Shown: one piece after another, positions 1-6,133 of the stretch
How the letters are laid out: each line of letters begins with the position of its first letter
How positions within the stretch are numbered: position 1 is the stretch's first letter
Assembly: GCA_963640555.1 (NCBI GenBank)
Contig: CAVHZB010000083.1
Span: 1-7,834 of the forward strand
DNA length: 7,834 bases
Direction of reading: 5' to 3'
Origin: F23-B02 sp963640555
Lineage (GTDB): Bacteria > Bacillota > Clostridia > Oscillospirales > Oscillospiraceae
Notes under the pieces: generated by a model
Database searches by the model: none
Told to the model about the DNA's origin: nothing
What the model saw: only the letters and a program-made list of their open reading frames with translations
Made by a program: the position numbers and the translations under genes

Positions 1-671
1 CGCGCGGCTACCGCATCATCATCGTCATGCCCGAGACCATGAGCGTCGAGCGCCGCCAGCTTATGAAGGCATACGGAGCCGAGCTCGTGCTCACCGAGGG
101 CTCGAAGGGCATGAAGGGCGCTATCGCCAAGGCCGAGGAGCTTGCGAAGGAGACCCCCAACAGCTTCATCCCCGGCCAGTTCGTCAACGCGGCAAATCCC
201 AGGGCGCACTTTGAGACCACCGGCCCCGAGATCTTCGCGGACACCGACGGCGATGTCGATATATTCGTGGCAGGTGTCGGCACCGGCGGCACCGTAACCG
301 GCGTAGGACAGTTCCTCAAGAGCAAAAAGCCCGATGTCAAGGTCGTAGCAGTCGAGCCGAAGAGCTCTGCGGTGCTCTCGACCGGCGTTGCCGGCTCGCA
401 CAAGATCCAGGGCATCGGCGCGGGCTTCGTCCCCGAGGTGCTGGACACCAAGGTCTATGACGAGATCATCCCCGTCGAAAACGACGACGCATTCGCGACC
501 GGCAAGCTCATCGGCAAGAGCGAGGGCGTGCTGGTCGGTATATCCTCAGGTGCCGCAGTCTGGGCTGCGATCGAGCTTGCAAAGCGCCCGGAGAACGCCG
601 ACAAAACCATAGTAGTACTCCTGCCGGACACCGGCGACCGCTACCTCTCCACCCCGCTGTTCGCAGACTGA
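1..671 (+). CDS. cysK: Cysteine synthase (O-acetylserine sulfhydrylase), 5' truncated
   Basis: This is the C-terminal part of a PLP-dependent cytoplasmic enzyme that makes cysteine from O-acetylserine and sulfide. The reading frame is open from base 3, so the gene starts before the window; about 222 residues are visible. Family hallmarks seen are the MPETMSVERR stretch near the left edge, the glycine-rich GTGGTVTG loop (about bases 280-303) that holds the PLP phosphate, the GISSGAA segment (about 535-555) and the typical C-terminal LPDTGDRYLSTPLF. The PLP lysine and the TSGNTG substrate loop lie outside the window, so they cannot be checked. The next gene starts 24 bp downstream with no terminator, which suggests an operon. 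Cystathionine beta-synthase-like relatives share the fold, but the short C-terminus without CBS domains favours CysK. Confidence 0.93.
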   Translation, partial: RGYRIIIVMPETMSVERRQLMKAYGAELVLTEGSKGMKGAIAKAEELAKETPNSFIPGQFVNAANPRAHFETTGPEIFADTDGDVDIFVAGVGTGGTVTGVGQFLKSKKPDVKVVAVEPKSSAVLSTGVAGSHKIQGIGAGFVPEVLDTKVYDEIIPVENDDAFATGKLIGKSEGVLVGISSGAAVWAAIELAKRPENADKTIVVLLPDTGDRYLSTPLFAD

Positions 672-680
672 TATAAACAT

Positions 681-687
681 AAGGAGG
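681..687 (+). promoter_or_regulatory. Shine-Dalgarno site of the HD hydrolase gene
   Basis: AAGGAGG lies 8 bases before the ATG at 696. It is a near-perfect anti-16S match and fixes this start. It also supports translation from a cysK read-through transcript, since no promoter fits in the 24-bp gap. Confidence 0.85.
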
Positions 688-695
688 TCCTTTCC

Positions 696-1265
696 ATGAT
701 TCCCACCAAAGACGAGGCTCTTGAGCTCCTCAAAAAATACAACTCCGATCCCTTCCATATCAAGCACGGACTTATTGTCTCCGGCGTTATGGAGTACTTT
801 GCAAACAAGCTCGGCTACGCCGACGAAGCGGACTTCTGGAGCGTTGTCGGACTGCTGCACGACCTCGACTTTGAGCTGTATCCCGAGCAGCACTGCATAA
901 AAAGTCAGGAGCTCATGCGCGAGGAGGGACTTGACGAGCGGCTCATCCACGCGACCGCCAGCCATGGCTACGCAATAACCGTGGACATCGAGCCCGAGCA
1001 CCTCATGGAAAAGGTCCTCTATGCGACTGACGAGCTTACGGGGCTCATCGGCGCAGTGGCAATAATGCGCCCGTCAAAAAGCGTTGACGATCTTGAGCTC
1101 AAATCCGTCAAGAAGAAGTACAAAAGCGCCAATTTCGCGGCGGGCTGCTCGCGCGAGGTCATACAGCGCGGTGCAGATATGCTCGGCTGGAGCCTTGAGG
1201 AGCTCATAAGCGAGACGATACTCGCAATGCGCGCAACTCCGGCGGCGACATGGGCGGACGAATGA
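696..1265 (+). CDS. HD-superfamily hydrolase (COG2316-like), function unknown
   Basis: A 189-residue soluble protein of the HD phosphohydrolase superfamily. Metal-site residues that can be placed are H24 (in HIKHG), the H55-D56 pair (LLHDLDFE), H85 or H90 (HATASHG) and D112 (YATDELTGL). The segment from about residue 108 to 165, with DELTGLIGA, MRPSKS and KSVKKKYKS, matches my memory of the COG2316 'predicted hydrolase' family, and the length is normal for it. The substrate is unknown; HD enzymes usually act on phosphate esters or nucleotides. There is no signal peptide or membrane segment. It lies 24 bp after cysK, and its TGA overlaps the ATG of mnmA (ATGA), so it is probably translated together with mnmA. 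The family call is firm, while any link to sulfur or tRNA metabolism is only context. Confidence 0.85.
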   Translation: MIPTKDEALELLKKYNSDPFHIKHGLIVSGVMEYFANKLGYADEADFWSVVGLLHDLDFELYPEQHCIKSQELMREEGLDERLIHATASHGYAITVDIEPEHLMEKVLYATDELTGLIGAVAIMRPSKSVDDLELKSVKKKYKSANFAAGCSREVIQRGADMLGWSLEELISETILAMRATPAATWADE

Positions 1266-2335
1266 AAATTTTAGTTGCAATGAGCGGCGGCGTTGATTCC
1301 AGCGTCGCCGCAAAGCTTTTGCGCGATGCCGGAAACGAGTGCGTCGGCTGCACGATGCGGCTGTATGATAACTGCGACGCCGGAATACCAAGGAATCATA
1401 CCTGCTGCTCGCTGAATGATGTTGAGGATGCGCGCAGCGTCGCCTTTTCGCTTGGTATGCGCTACTATGTGTTCAATTTTACCGATGACTTCCGCGAAAA
1501 GGTCATAAAAAAATTTGCCGCCTGCTACCTCAACGGGCAAACGCCAAATCCTTGCATCGACTGCAATCGTTATATGAAATTCGATAAGCTCTTTGAGCGG
1601 GCCAAGGTGCTCGGCTGCGACTGTATTTCGACCGGTCATTACGCCCGTATAGAGAAAAGCGGCGGCAAATTTGTCCTTAAAAAGGCCCTCGATGAGACCA
1701 AGGATCAAAGCTATGTGCTCTACTCAATGACGCAGGAGCAGCTTGCGCACACGCTATTCCCTCTCGGCTCGCTCACCAAGGCTCAGGTGCGCAGCATTGC
1801 CGATGCCGCAGGCTTTATAAATGCTCAAAAGCCGGACAGTCAGGACATATGCTTCGTGCCCGACGGTGACTACGCCGCACTGATACGCCGCCTGACCGGG
1901 CGTGAGCTGCCCTCCGGCGACTTTATCGACAGCAGCGGCAATATTCTTGGACGGCATCACGGTATTGCAGATTACACTATCGGGCAGCATCGCGGGCTCG
2001 GTCTGTCGCTTCCGGAGCGGCTGTATGTCTGCGGTATAGACGCAGAGCACAATACCGTGACGCTCGGAGCTGAGGATGAGGTGTACGGCAGGCGCCTCAT
2101 CGTTCGTGACTGCAACTGGATATCCGGCTGTACGCCGGATAATCCGGTGCGGTGCAGAGTGAGGATACGCTACCGTCAATCCGAGCAGCCCGCCATGGCA
2201 GTGCCGATGCGGGACGGTCGGGCTCTTATCGAGTTCGACGAGGCACAGCGTGCGATAACCCCCGGGCAGGCTGCCGTTTTTTATGACGGAGATATCGTGC
2301 TCGGCGGCGGCGTTATCGAGGCTCAGATAACATAG
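1262..2335 (+). CDS. mnmA: tRNA-specific 2-thiouridylase MnmA
   Basis: This enzyme installs the 2-thio group on the wobble uridine (U34) of Lys, Glu and Gln tRNAs, using ATP and relayed sulfur. The start at 1262 (357 residues) is preferred over the in-frame ATG at 1250, because MKILVAMSGGVDSS begins exactly as the family does and the ATG forms an ATGA overlap with the upstream stop. Visible motifs are the PP-loop SGGVDSS (residues 8-14), NPCIDCNR with the catalytic-type Cys101, GHYARI (125-130), KDQSYVLY (147-154) and SQDICF with the partner Cys197. The C-terminal beta-barrel region carries GQHRGLG. Extra cysteines at 27, 30, 38, 48, 49 and 98 are of a kind I associate with Firmicutes MnmA. 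No cysteine desulfurase lies in the window, so the sulfur donor must be encoded elsewhere. Confidence 0.96.
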   Translation: MKILVAMSGGVDSSVAAKLLRDAGNECVGCTMRLYDNCDAGIPRNHTCCSLNDVEDARSVAFSLGMRYYVFNFTDDFREKVIKKFAACYLNGQTPNPCIDCNRYMKFDKLFERAKVLGCDCISTGHYARIEKSGGKFVLKKALDETKDQSYVLYSMTQEQLAHTLFPLGSLTKAQVRSIADAAGFINAQKPDSQDICFVPDGDYAALIRRLTGRELPSGDFIDSSGNILGRHHGIADYTIGQHRGLGLSLPERLYVCGIDAEHNTVTLGAEDEVYGRRLIVRDCNWISGCTPDNPVRCRVRIRYRQSEQPAMAVPMRDGRALIEFDEAQRAITPGQAAVFYDGDIVLGGGVIEAQIT

Positions 2336-2748
2336 TCCCCGCCCTGCTGCTTGTGCATAAGGTCGGCGAGCGTTATGCCGGTGAAGTAGTTGCGTGTGAG
2401 CTCATAGTACCCCTCCCACACGGAAAGCGTTCTGCACTCGGCGGCGCGGCGGCACACCGGCGCATTGCTTTGAAGGCACGATACCGGCGCAAGATCGCCC
2501 TCCGCGAGCTGGAGTATCTCCCAAAGCGTATACCTATCCGGCGAACGGTTCAGGCGGTAGCCGCCGCCGATGCCGTGAACGCTGTCTATAAGCCCCGCAG
2601 CTTTGAGCGAGGGCATTATCCTCTCTATATATTTCAGTGAAATTTCCTGCCGTGCCGCAACCTCCTTCATGGGAGTGTAGCCGCCGTTATCGCGCTCGGC
2701 AAGGTCGAGCAGTATGCGTATGGCGTAGCGTCCTTTTGTAGATATCAT
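2323..2748 (-). CDS. Rrf2-family transcriptional regulator, IscR-like
   Basis: A 141-residue DNA-binding regulator if translation starts at the ATG at 2748. Residues 2-7 (ISTKGR) and the winged helix-turn-helix region to about 67 are typical of Rrf2, including SLKYIERIMPSL (recognition helix) and HGIGGGYRL (wing). Three cysteines at 91, 99 and 105 (C-x7-C-x5-C) sit where IscR has its Fe-S ligands, so Fe-S sensing is plausible; B. subtilis CymR, as I recall, lacks such a triad. A GTG at 2757 is in frame, but it lies inside the Shine-Dalgarno sequence GAGGTGA, which makes 2748 the better start. The gene converges on mnmA with a 13-bp overlap of coding ends. In other Firmicutes an Rrf2 gene often neighbours iscS and mnmA; here iscS is absent from the window. 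Confidence 0.92.
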   Translation of the reverse strand: MISTKGRYAIRILLDLAERDNGGYTPMKEVAARQEISLKYIERIMPSLKAAGLIDSVHGIGGGYRLNRSPDRYTLWEILQLAEGDLAPVSCLQSNAPVCRRAAECRTLSVWEGYYELTRNYFTGITLADLMHKQQGGDYVI

Positions 2749-2768
2749 ACTATTCACCTCTCAAGGCA

Positions 2769-2798
2769 ATTATACAACCAATCCGGTAGGTAAATCAA
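2769..2798 (-). promoter_or_regulatory. Promoter of the Rrf2 gene
   Basis: Read on the minus strand, TTGATT (2798-2793) and TATAAT (2774-2769) are separated by 18 bp, a good sigma-A promoter. The -10 lies 20 bp before the chosen ATG at 2748, giving a very short leader of roughly 13 bases that is mostly Shine-Dalgarno. Confidence 0.72.
2777..2791. promoter_or_regulatory. Candidate operator inside the Rrf2 promoter
   Basis: ACCAATCCGGTAGGT is an imperfect 15-bp palindrome (ACC...GGT arms, 10 of 14 paired positions symmetric). It sits wholly in the spacer between -35 and -10, which is where an autorepressor would bind. Assigning it to the Rrf2 protein is inference. Confidence 0.4.
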
Positions 2799-2813
2799 CA
2801 ATAATTTTTAATG

Positions 2814-2844
2814 AAAACCAGGCGGCCTTAGGCTGCCTGGTTTT
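2814..2844 (-). terminator. Intrinsic terminator after the GntR-family gene
   Basis: Two 14-base arms (2814-2827 and 2831-2844) form a stem with a 3-base loop and one imperfect pair. On the minus strand the stem ends in TTTT followed by CATTAAAAATT, so it can end the GntR transcript just before the Rrf2 promoter. The hairpin is near-symmetric and could also work on the + strand. Confidence 0.75.
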
Positions 2845-2890
2845 ACTAATCCGGACGCAGCAGCGCCGCGGGATGCATGGAATACAGCTT

Positions 2891-3535
2891 TTACGTAAGG
2901 TATCTCTGCGTGAGGCTTCTGAAGCCGTTGAGAATATTGTCCTCTATGGCATCGGCAAATGCAAGCTTGTCACGCTTCTCAAGAGCCTCAATAATGCGCT
3001 GATGCTCCTGAACCGACTCCTTGAGACGCCTGGAATAGCCGTTTTTTATGCCGAGCATGTATGCCCTGTCGTAAAGACGGTTAATAACGGACAGCATTTC
3101 CTGGTTATCCTTCTTTTGCAGAATATAGCGATGGAAATAGTGATCCTCATCCATAAATGCCTTGGCATCCCCGTTCTCGACCGAGCTGATCTGCTTTTGC
3201 AGAGAGCTGCGGAGGATCTCGATATCCTCATCTGTCAGGATATCAATGACATGTCTTGCGTTATACGATTCGATAGCCGCGCGCAGCTCATAGATACCGT
3301 AGGCTTCCTCGATCGTTATCGTATTTATAATAACGCCCTGCTTCGGAACTATGGTAAGAAATTTTTCATGCTCAAGCCGCTGACAGGCATTGGTCACCGG
3401 CGTTCGGCTTATATCGAGCTGCTCAGCCAGAACGCTCATGCTTATCGCAGTTCCCTGCTTCAGTTCGCCGCTGAGAATGAGCTTCTTGATCTCATCATAG
3501 GCCCTTATGCTTAGATTAGCTGCAATAGTTTTCAT
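2891..3535 (-). CDS. GntR-family regulator, FCD (FadR) subfamily
   Basis: A 214-residue repressor-type regulator, probably of the divergent operon. Residues 8-72 form the winged helix (IRAYDEIKKLILSGEL, then LAEQLDISRTPV), and residues 75-214 an all-helical FCD ligand domain. The usual recognition-helix text SRTPVREAL reads SRTPVTNAC here, so the conserved arginine is missing. In the FCD metal site D131, H135 and H178 are present, but the last expected histidine is Asn200. The ATG at 3535 is preceded by GGAGG at a 4-base gap. A longer frame to 3619 would run through the gene's own promoter, so it is rejected. A terminator follows the gene. Divergent placement and shared palindromes suggest it controls itself and the operon starting at 3852; the effector is probably the operon substrate (inference). 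Confidence 0.92.
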   Translation of the reverse strand: MKTIAANLSIRAYDEIKKLILSGELKQGTAISMSVLAEQLDISRTPVTNACQRLEHEKFLTIVPKQGVIINTITIEEAYGIYELRAAIESYNARHVIDILTDEDIEILRSSLQKQISSVENGDAKAFMDEDHYFHRYILQKKDNQEMLSVINRLYDRAYMLGIKNGYSRRLKESVQEHQRIIEALEKRDKLAFADAIEDNILNGFRSLTQRYLT

Positions 3536-3575
3536 ACTGCCTCCATTCAAAAGTTGATGATCATTTGCCATAGAC

Positions 3576-3604
3576 AGTATATCCGCAACACAACATACAT
3601 GCAA
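3576..3604 (-). promoter_or_regulatory. Promoter of the GntR-family gene
   Basis: On the minus strand, TTGCAT (3604-3599) and TATACT (3581-3576) are 17 bp apart. The -10 is 40 bp before the ATG at 3535. The -35 lies within the palindrome at 3591-3608, so a bound regulator would block RNA polymerase, which fits autorepression. Confidence 0.65.
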
Positions 3605-3608
3605 GTTG
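3591..3608. promoter_or_regulatory. GntR operator, copy 1 (regulator side)
   Basis: CAACATACATGCAAGTTG is an 18-bp imperfect palindrome centred between 3599 and 3600. Its right half CATGCAAGTTG is repeated exactly at 3792-3802. It covers the -35 of the minus-strand promoter. Binding by the adjacent GntR protein is inferred from position and the shared sequence. Confidence 0.65.
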
Positions 3609-3661
3609 TTTTTTATCAATGCATCAATTACACGAAAAAAAGAGCCCGGTCAGTTGAAACA

Positions 3662-3698
3662 GCCTCAGCAATTGTACGCTTTGCACAATTGCTGAGGC
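3662..3698 (+). terminator. Long hairpin with T-tract in the divergent region
   Basis: Two perfect 14-base arms, GCCTCAGCAATTGT (3662-3675) and its complement (3685-3698), enclose a 9-base loop. On the + strand a T5 run follows (3703-3707). On the minus strand a T7 run lies further off, past a CCGG that could extend the stem. It resembles a two-way intrinsic terminator but follows no gene, so it may insulate the two promoters from each other or be a relic of a lost gene. Confidence 0.6.
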
Positions 3699-3746
3699 CG
3701 GATTTTTGGCGAACGGTATAAAATGGCTCTATTTTCGTCAAAGGTA

Positions 3747-3775
3747 TTGACATTTCGCGCCTTCGCAAGTATTCT
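3747..3775 (+). promoter_or_regulatory. Promoter of the three-gene operon
   Basis: A perfect -35 TTGACA (3747-3752), a 17-bp spacer and TATTCT (3770-3775) as -10. The predicted transcript starts near 3782, just before the operator at 3785-3802, and has a leader of about 70 bases before the ATG at 3852. Confidence 0.7.
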
Positions 3776-3784
3776 TATTGCATA

Positions 3785-3802
3785 CTACTTGCATGCAAGT
3801 TG
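3785..3802. promoter_or_regulatory. GntR operator, copy 2 (operon side)
   Basis: CTACTTGCATGCAAGTTG contains a perfect 14-bp palindrome (3787-3800, ACTTGCATGCAAGT). It lies at about +4 to +21 of the predicted start, a roadblock or initiation-block position typical of repressors. Partial half-sites GCAAG occur nearby at 3765-3769 and 3816-3820. Confidence 0.7.
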
Positions 3803-3851
3803 ATTTGAGTAGAATGCAAGGCAGTAATCAAAATAAAAATGGGAGGTTAAT

Positions 3852-4811
3852 ATGAAAGACAATTATGCAGCCAAAGTGCTTCTGAGCACCTGCTCTGAGG
3901 CAAAGCCGGAAGAAAATATTCTCTTTGTCACTGATCCAAGCAGCTTCGATGTTGCGAAGATCATGTGGGAGGCTTCCGAGGACTATCCGAACCGCACTCT
4001 GATAATGATGAACGAGCGGTCGATGCACGGCGAGGACCCCGTTGACTGCGCTGCGGCCGCAATGGAGAAGGCCGACGTTATATTCGGGTGCACAAAGTTT
4101 TCCCTCTTTCATTCTTCCGCCCGCAAAAACGCCGTCGCAAAGGGAGCCCGCTTTGTCAACATGGCCGACTACAGCGTCGATATGATGCTCAGCGGCGGCC
4201 TGTATGCTGATTTTGCGCAGGCCAGGGACGTCTGTGCGCGCATAGCTGCCGCCGAGGAGGGCGCAAAGACGCTTACGATAACTACAAAAAGCGGTTCTCA
4301 TTTTACCTGCTCCGTGGAGGGCCGTGCCCCCTATCCGCAGTACGGGCGCAGCATAGATAAGGGAGTTTCCTCCTCTCCTCCTGATGTTGAGTGCGCTATC
4401 TGCGCGGTCGAGGGGACCGGCAGCGGCGTTGTTTACATTGACGGCAGCATTCCCCATCCCGCTCTGGGCCTTATCCACGATGAGATCAAGCTGACCATTG
4501 AAAAGTGCAGGATAGTTAAGATCGAGGGCGGCGAGCAGGCAAGGATACTCGAGGATGTGCTCAGGAGCTTTAATGATGAAAATGTCTACAACGTGGGTGA
4601 GATCGGCATAGGCTTGAATCCGATGTGCAGGCTCACCGGCCGCATGCTCGAGGATGAGGGCTGCGGAGGCACTGTTCATTTCGGCTGCGGCGACAACATT
4701 GGCTTCGGCGGAAACACTCCCTGCGCTGTGCATATTGATATGATATTCAAGGCGCCAACCGTCACGGTCGACGATACCGTCATTCTTCAGGACGGCAAAA
4801 GCATGGTCTGA
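3852..4811 (+). CDS. NicX / M29-aminopeptidase-like metalloenzyme
   Basis: A 319-residue soluble protein, first gene of the operon, with GGGAGG 6 bases before the ATG. I recognise the general pattern of the family that joins thermophilic M29 aminopeptidases and NicX (2,5-dihydroxypyridine 5,6-dioxygenase). An N-terminal alpha/beta part covers about residues 1-135 and a C-terminal metal-binding part covers about 140-319. Likely metal or active-site residues are E180, E250 (in GEIGIGLNP), E267, H276 (GTVHFG), D281 and the H294-x-D296 pair (VHID). The protein is shorter than classical M29 peptidases (around 400 residues), and the residue assignments are by pattern only. Whether it is a peptidase, other hydrolase or ring-opening enzyme cannot be told. 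In a presumed anaerobe an oxygen-using dioxygenase is unlikely. It is followed by a PLP enzyme after 33 bp. Confidence 0.72.
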   Translation: MKDNYAAKVLLSTCSEAKPEENILFVTDPSSFDVAKIMWEASEDYPNRTLIMMNERSMHGEDPVDCAAAAMEKADVIFGCTKFSLFHSSARKNAVAKGARFVNMADYSVDMMLSGGLYADFAQARDVCARIAAAEEGAKTLTITTKSGSHFTCSVEGRAPYPQYGRSIDKGVSSSPPDVECAICAVEGTGSGVVYIDGSIPHPALGLIHDEIKLTIEKCRIVKIEGGEQARILEDVLRSFNDENVYNVGEIGIGLNPMCRLTGRMLEDEGCGGTVHFGCGDNIGFGGNTPCAVHIDMIFKAPTVTVDDTVILQDGKSMV

Positions 4812-4844
4812 TATAAATATTACAATAGAAAGGAAGATAGCATC

Positions 4845-6128
4845 ATGGATGAAAGCAAAGGCATACTGTTTGACGCTGCTCTTACAGCTGAGCTGAAGGA
4901 TAAGTTCTTTATGGAGGACGCCGATCCCGATTACGGCAAGAGACTGTTCTTCGACAATTCCGGCGGTTCTCTCAGGCTCAAGAAGGCCGTTGAGATCAAA
5001 ACGGAGCTCGAGCGATTTCCCGATTGCCCCGAGAGGGATCATAACAGAGGTCTTGATCTGAAGGCATACGTAGTGAACGGGACAAAGGATATTCTCGACA
5101 TTATGTTCAATGCCAAGGAAGGCGCACTGATGTCCGAGCTTACGGCCTCGCAGTGCATGTTCCAGATAGTCGACATCATTATGGACAACGTCAAGGGCAG
5201 CAATGCTGTCGTATCGGTCCTTGAGCACCCGTCTGCGTTTGATGCAATGCAGTACCACTGCGAAAAGCACGGCGTCGAGCTGCGCGTCGCCCAGGCAAAT
5301 AAGGATACCGGACGCATAGAGCCCGAAGAGATATCACGGCTCGTCGATGAAAACACCTGTCTTTTAAGCATCATGTCCGCGTCAAACATATCCGGCAGCG
5401 TAATGGATATGGAGGGCATCGTAAATGCTGCCAGAGCTATCAAGCCCGACATATATATCATCAGCGACGCAGTTCAGCATGCGCCTCATATGATCATGGA
5501 CGTTGACAGGCTGAAAATCGACGCTATGAACTTTGCTCCATATAAATTCTACAGCGTGCGCGGCTGCGGCTATGCCTATGTTTCCGACAGAGTTGCAAAC
5601 ATGCCGCATCACAAGCTCATCGCAAAGGATGCGAAGGAATTTGCTCTCGGCACGCCCGCTCCCGGAAACTTCGCAGCGGCAATGGCTGTTATAGATTACG
5701 TCTGCTGGCTCGGCAGCAAGTTCATTGACAGCAGCGACAGAAAAACGCTTTACACAGAGGGCATGAGAAGGCTCCATCTTCAGGAAAGAGCACTGCTCTA
5801 TCGTCTGCTTGAAGGCACGGATGAGGTACCCGGACTCAGGCATATCAAGGGCGTCGTCGTAAGCGCCGACCCCGACTCCGTCGAGGGAAGAGACCTTATC
5901 GCCGGCATCCGCATTGAAGGGATGGATGTCGTTGAGCTTGCAAGAAAATATCAGATGAGAGGTATCACCACCGCTCCCCGTGCCGCGAACAGCATCTACT
6001 CGAAGCGTATTGTCGAAGCTCTCGGTGCAAATGAAGGTCTCGTCCGTGTTTCGCCGATGCACTGCCACGGCCCCGAGGATATCGACCTGTTCCTTAAGGT
6101 TACCGCAGAGCTGGCCGCCAAGCGTTGA
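4845..6128 (+). CDS. Class V aminotransferase-fold PLP-dependent enzyme
   Basis: A 427-residue fold type I PLP enzyme, related to the SufS/IscS, kynureninase and isopenicillin-N-epimerase group. Landmarks in order are FFDNSGGS (35-42), H128 in LEHPS (expected to stack on the cofactor), N181 in SASNISGS, D208 and Q211 in SDAVQHAPH, the Schiff-base lysine K234 in APYKFYSVRG, GTPAPG (269-274), and R401 in VRVSPMHCHGPEDID, placed like the substrate-carboxylate arginine. The loop that carries the catalytic cysteine in desulfurases has none here (around 371-388, GITTAPRAANSIYSKR), so sulfur transfer is unlikely. Transaminase, lyase, epimerase or hydrolase activity on an amino acid remains possible. 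AAAGGAAG stands before the ATG. It probably acts in one pathway with the flanking metalloenzyme and transporter. Confidence 0.88.
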   Translation: MDESKGILFDAALTAELKDKFFMEDADPDYGKRLFFDNSGGSLRLKKAVEIKTELERFPDCPERDHNRGLDLKAYVVNGTKDILDIMFNAKEGALMSELTASQCMFQIVDIIMDNVKGSNAVVSVLEHPSAFDAMQYHCEKHGVELRVAQANKDTGRIEPEEISRLVDENTCLLSIMSASNISGSVMDMEGIVNAARAIKPDIYIISDAVQHAPHMIMDVDRLKIDAMNFAPYKFYSVRGCGYAYVSDRVANMPHHKLIAKDAKEFALGTPAPGNFAAAMAVIDYVCWLGSKFIDSSDRKTLYTEGMRRLHLQERALLYRLLEGTDEVPGLRHIKGVVVSADPDSVEGRDLIAGIRIEGMDVVELARKYQMRGITTAPRAANSIYSKRIVEALGANEGLVRVSPMHCHGPEDIDLFLKVTAELAAKR

Positions 6129-6133
6129 GCTTC

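Larger units (their letters stand above)
3536..3851. promoter_or_regulatory. Divergent control region between the GntR gene and the catabolic operon
   Basis: This 316-bp gene-free stretch holds two outward-facing promoters, two copies of the same palindromic operator with centres 194 bp apart, and a long hairpin between them. I see no small gene or RNA gene with a convincing start. The parts are listed separately. Confidence 0.8.

Noticed and set aside
8..451. A minus-strand open frame over cysK
   Set aside because: The + strand encodes unmistakable cysteine synthase motifs across the same bases, and the minus product is low-complexity.
1250..1261. ATG at 1250 as start of mnmA
   Set aside because: It would add four residues (MGGR) before the conserved MKILVAMSGG start. 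The ATGA overlap at 1262 is the usual coupling arrangement.
2749..2757. GTG at 2757 as start of the Rrf2 gene
   Set aside because: The GTG is part of the Shine-Dalgarno sequence GAGGTGA that serves the ATG at 2748, and Rrf2 proteins usually begin close to ISTKGRYA.
2873..3514. A 213-codon open frame on the + strand
   Set aside because: It lies opposite the GntR-family gene, whose helix-turn-helix, start signal, promoter and terminator all fit. The + frame starts inside a gene end without a ribosome site.
3536..3619. N-terminal extension of the GntR protein to 3619
   Set aside because: The extension would cover the promoter and operator of the gene itself, while GGAGG precedes the ATG at 3535.
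3606..3634. A + strand promoter feeding a small RNA that ends at the 3662-3698 hairpin
   Set aside because: TTGTTT has only a poor -10 (TACACG) at 17 bp, so a small RNA is possible but not supported by sequence alone.
3828..5270. A 480-codon open frame on the minus strand
   Set aside because: It is antisense to two well-supported genes with family motifs, has no Shine-Dalgarno and shows no recognisable domain. GC-rich codon use often leaves such open antisense frames.
4845..6128. Annotation of the PLP enzyme as a cysteine desulfurase supplying MnmA
   Set aside because: The catalytic-cysteine loop lacks cysteine, and the gene belongs to a separate, divergently regulated operon.
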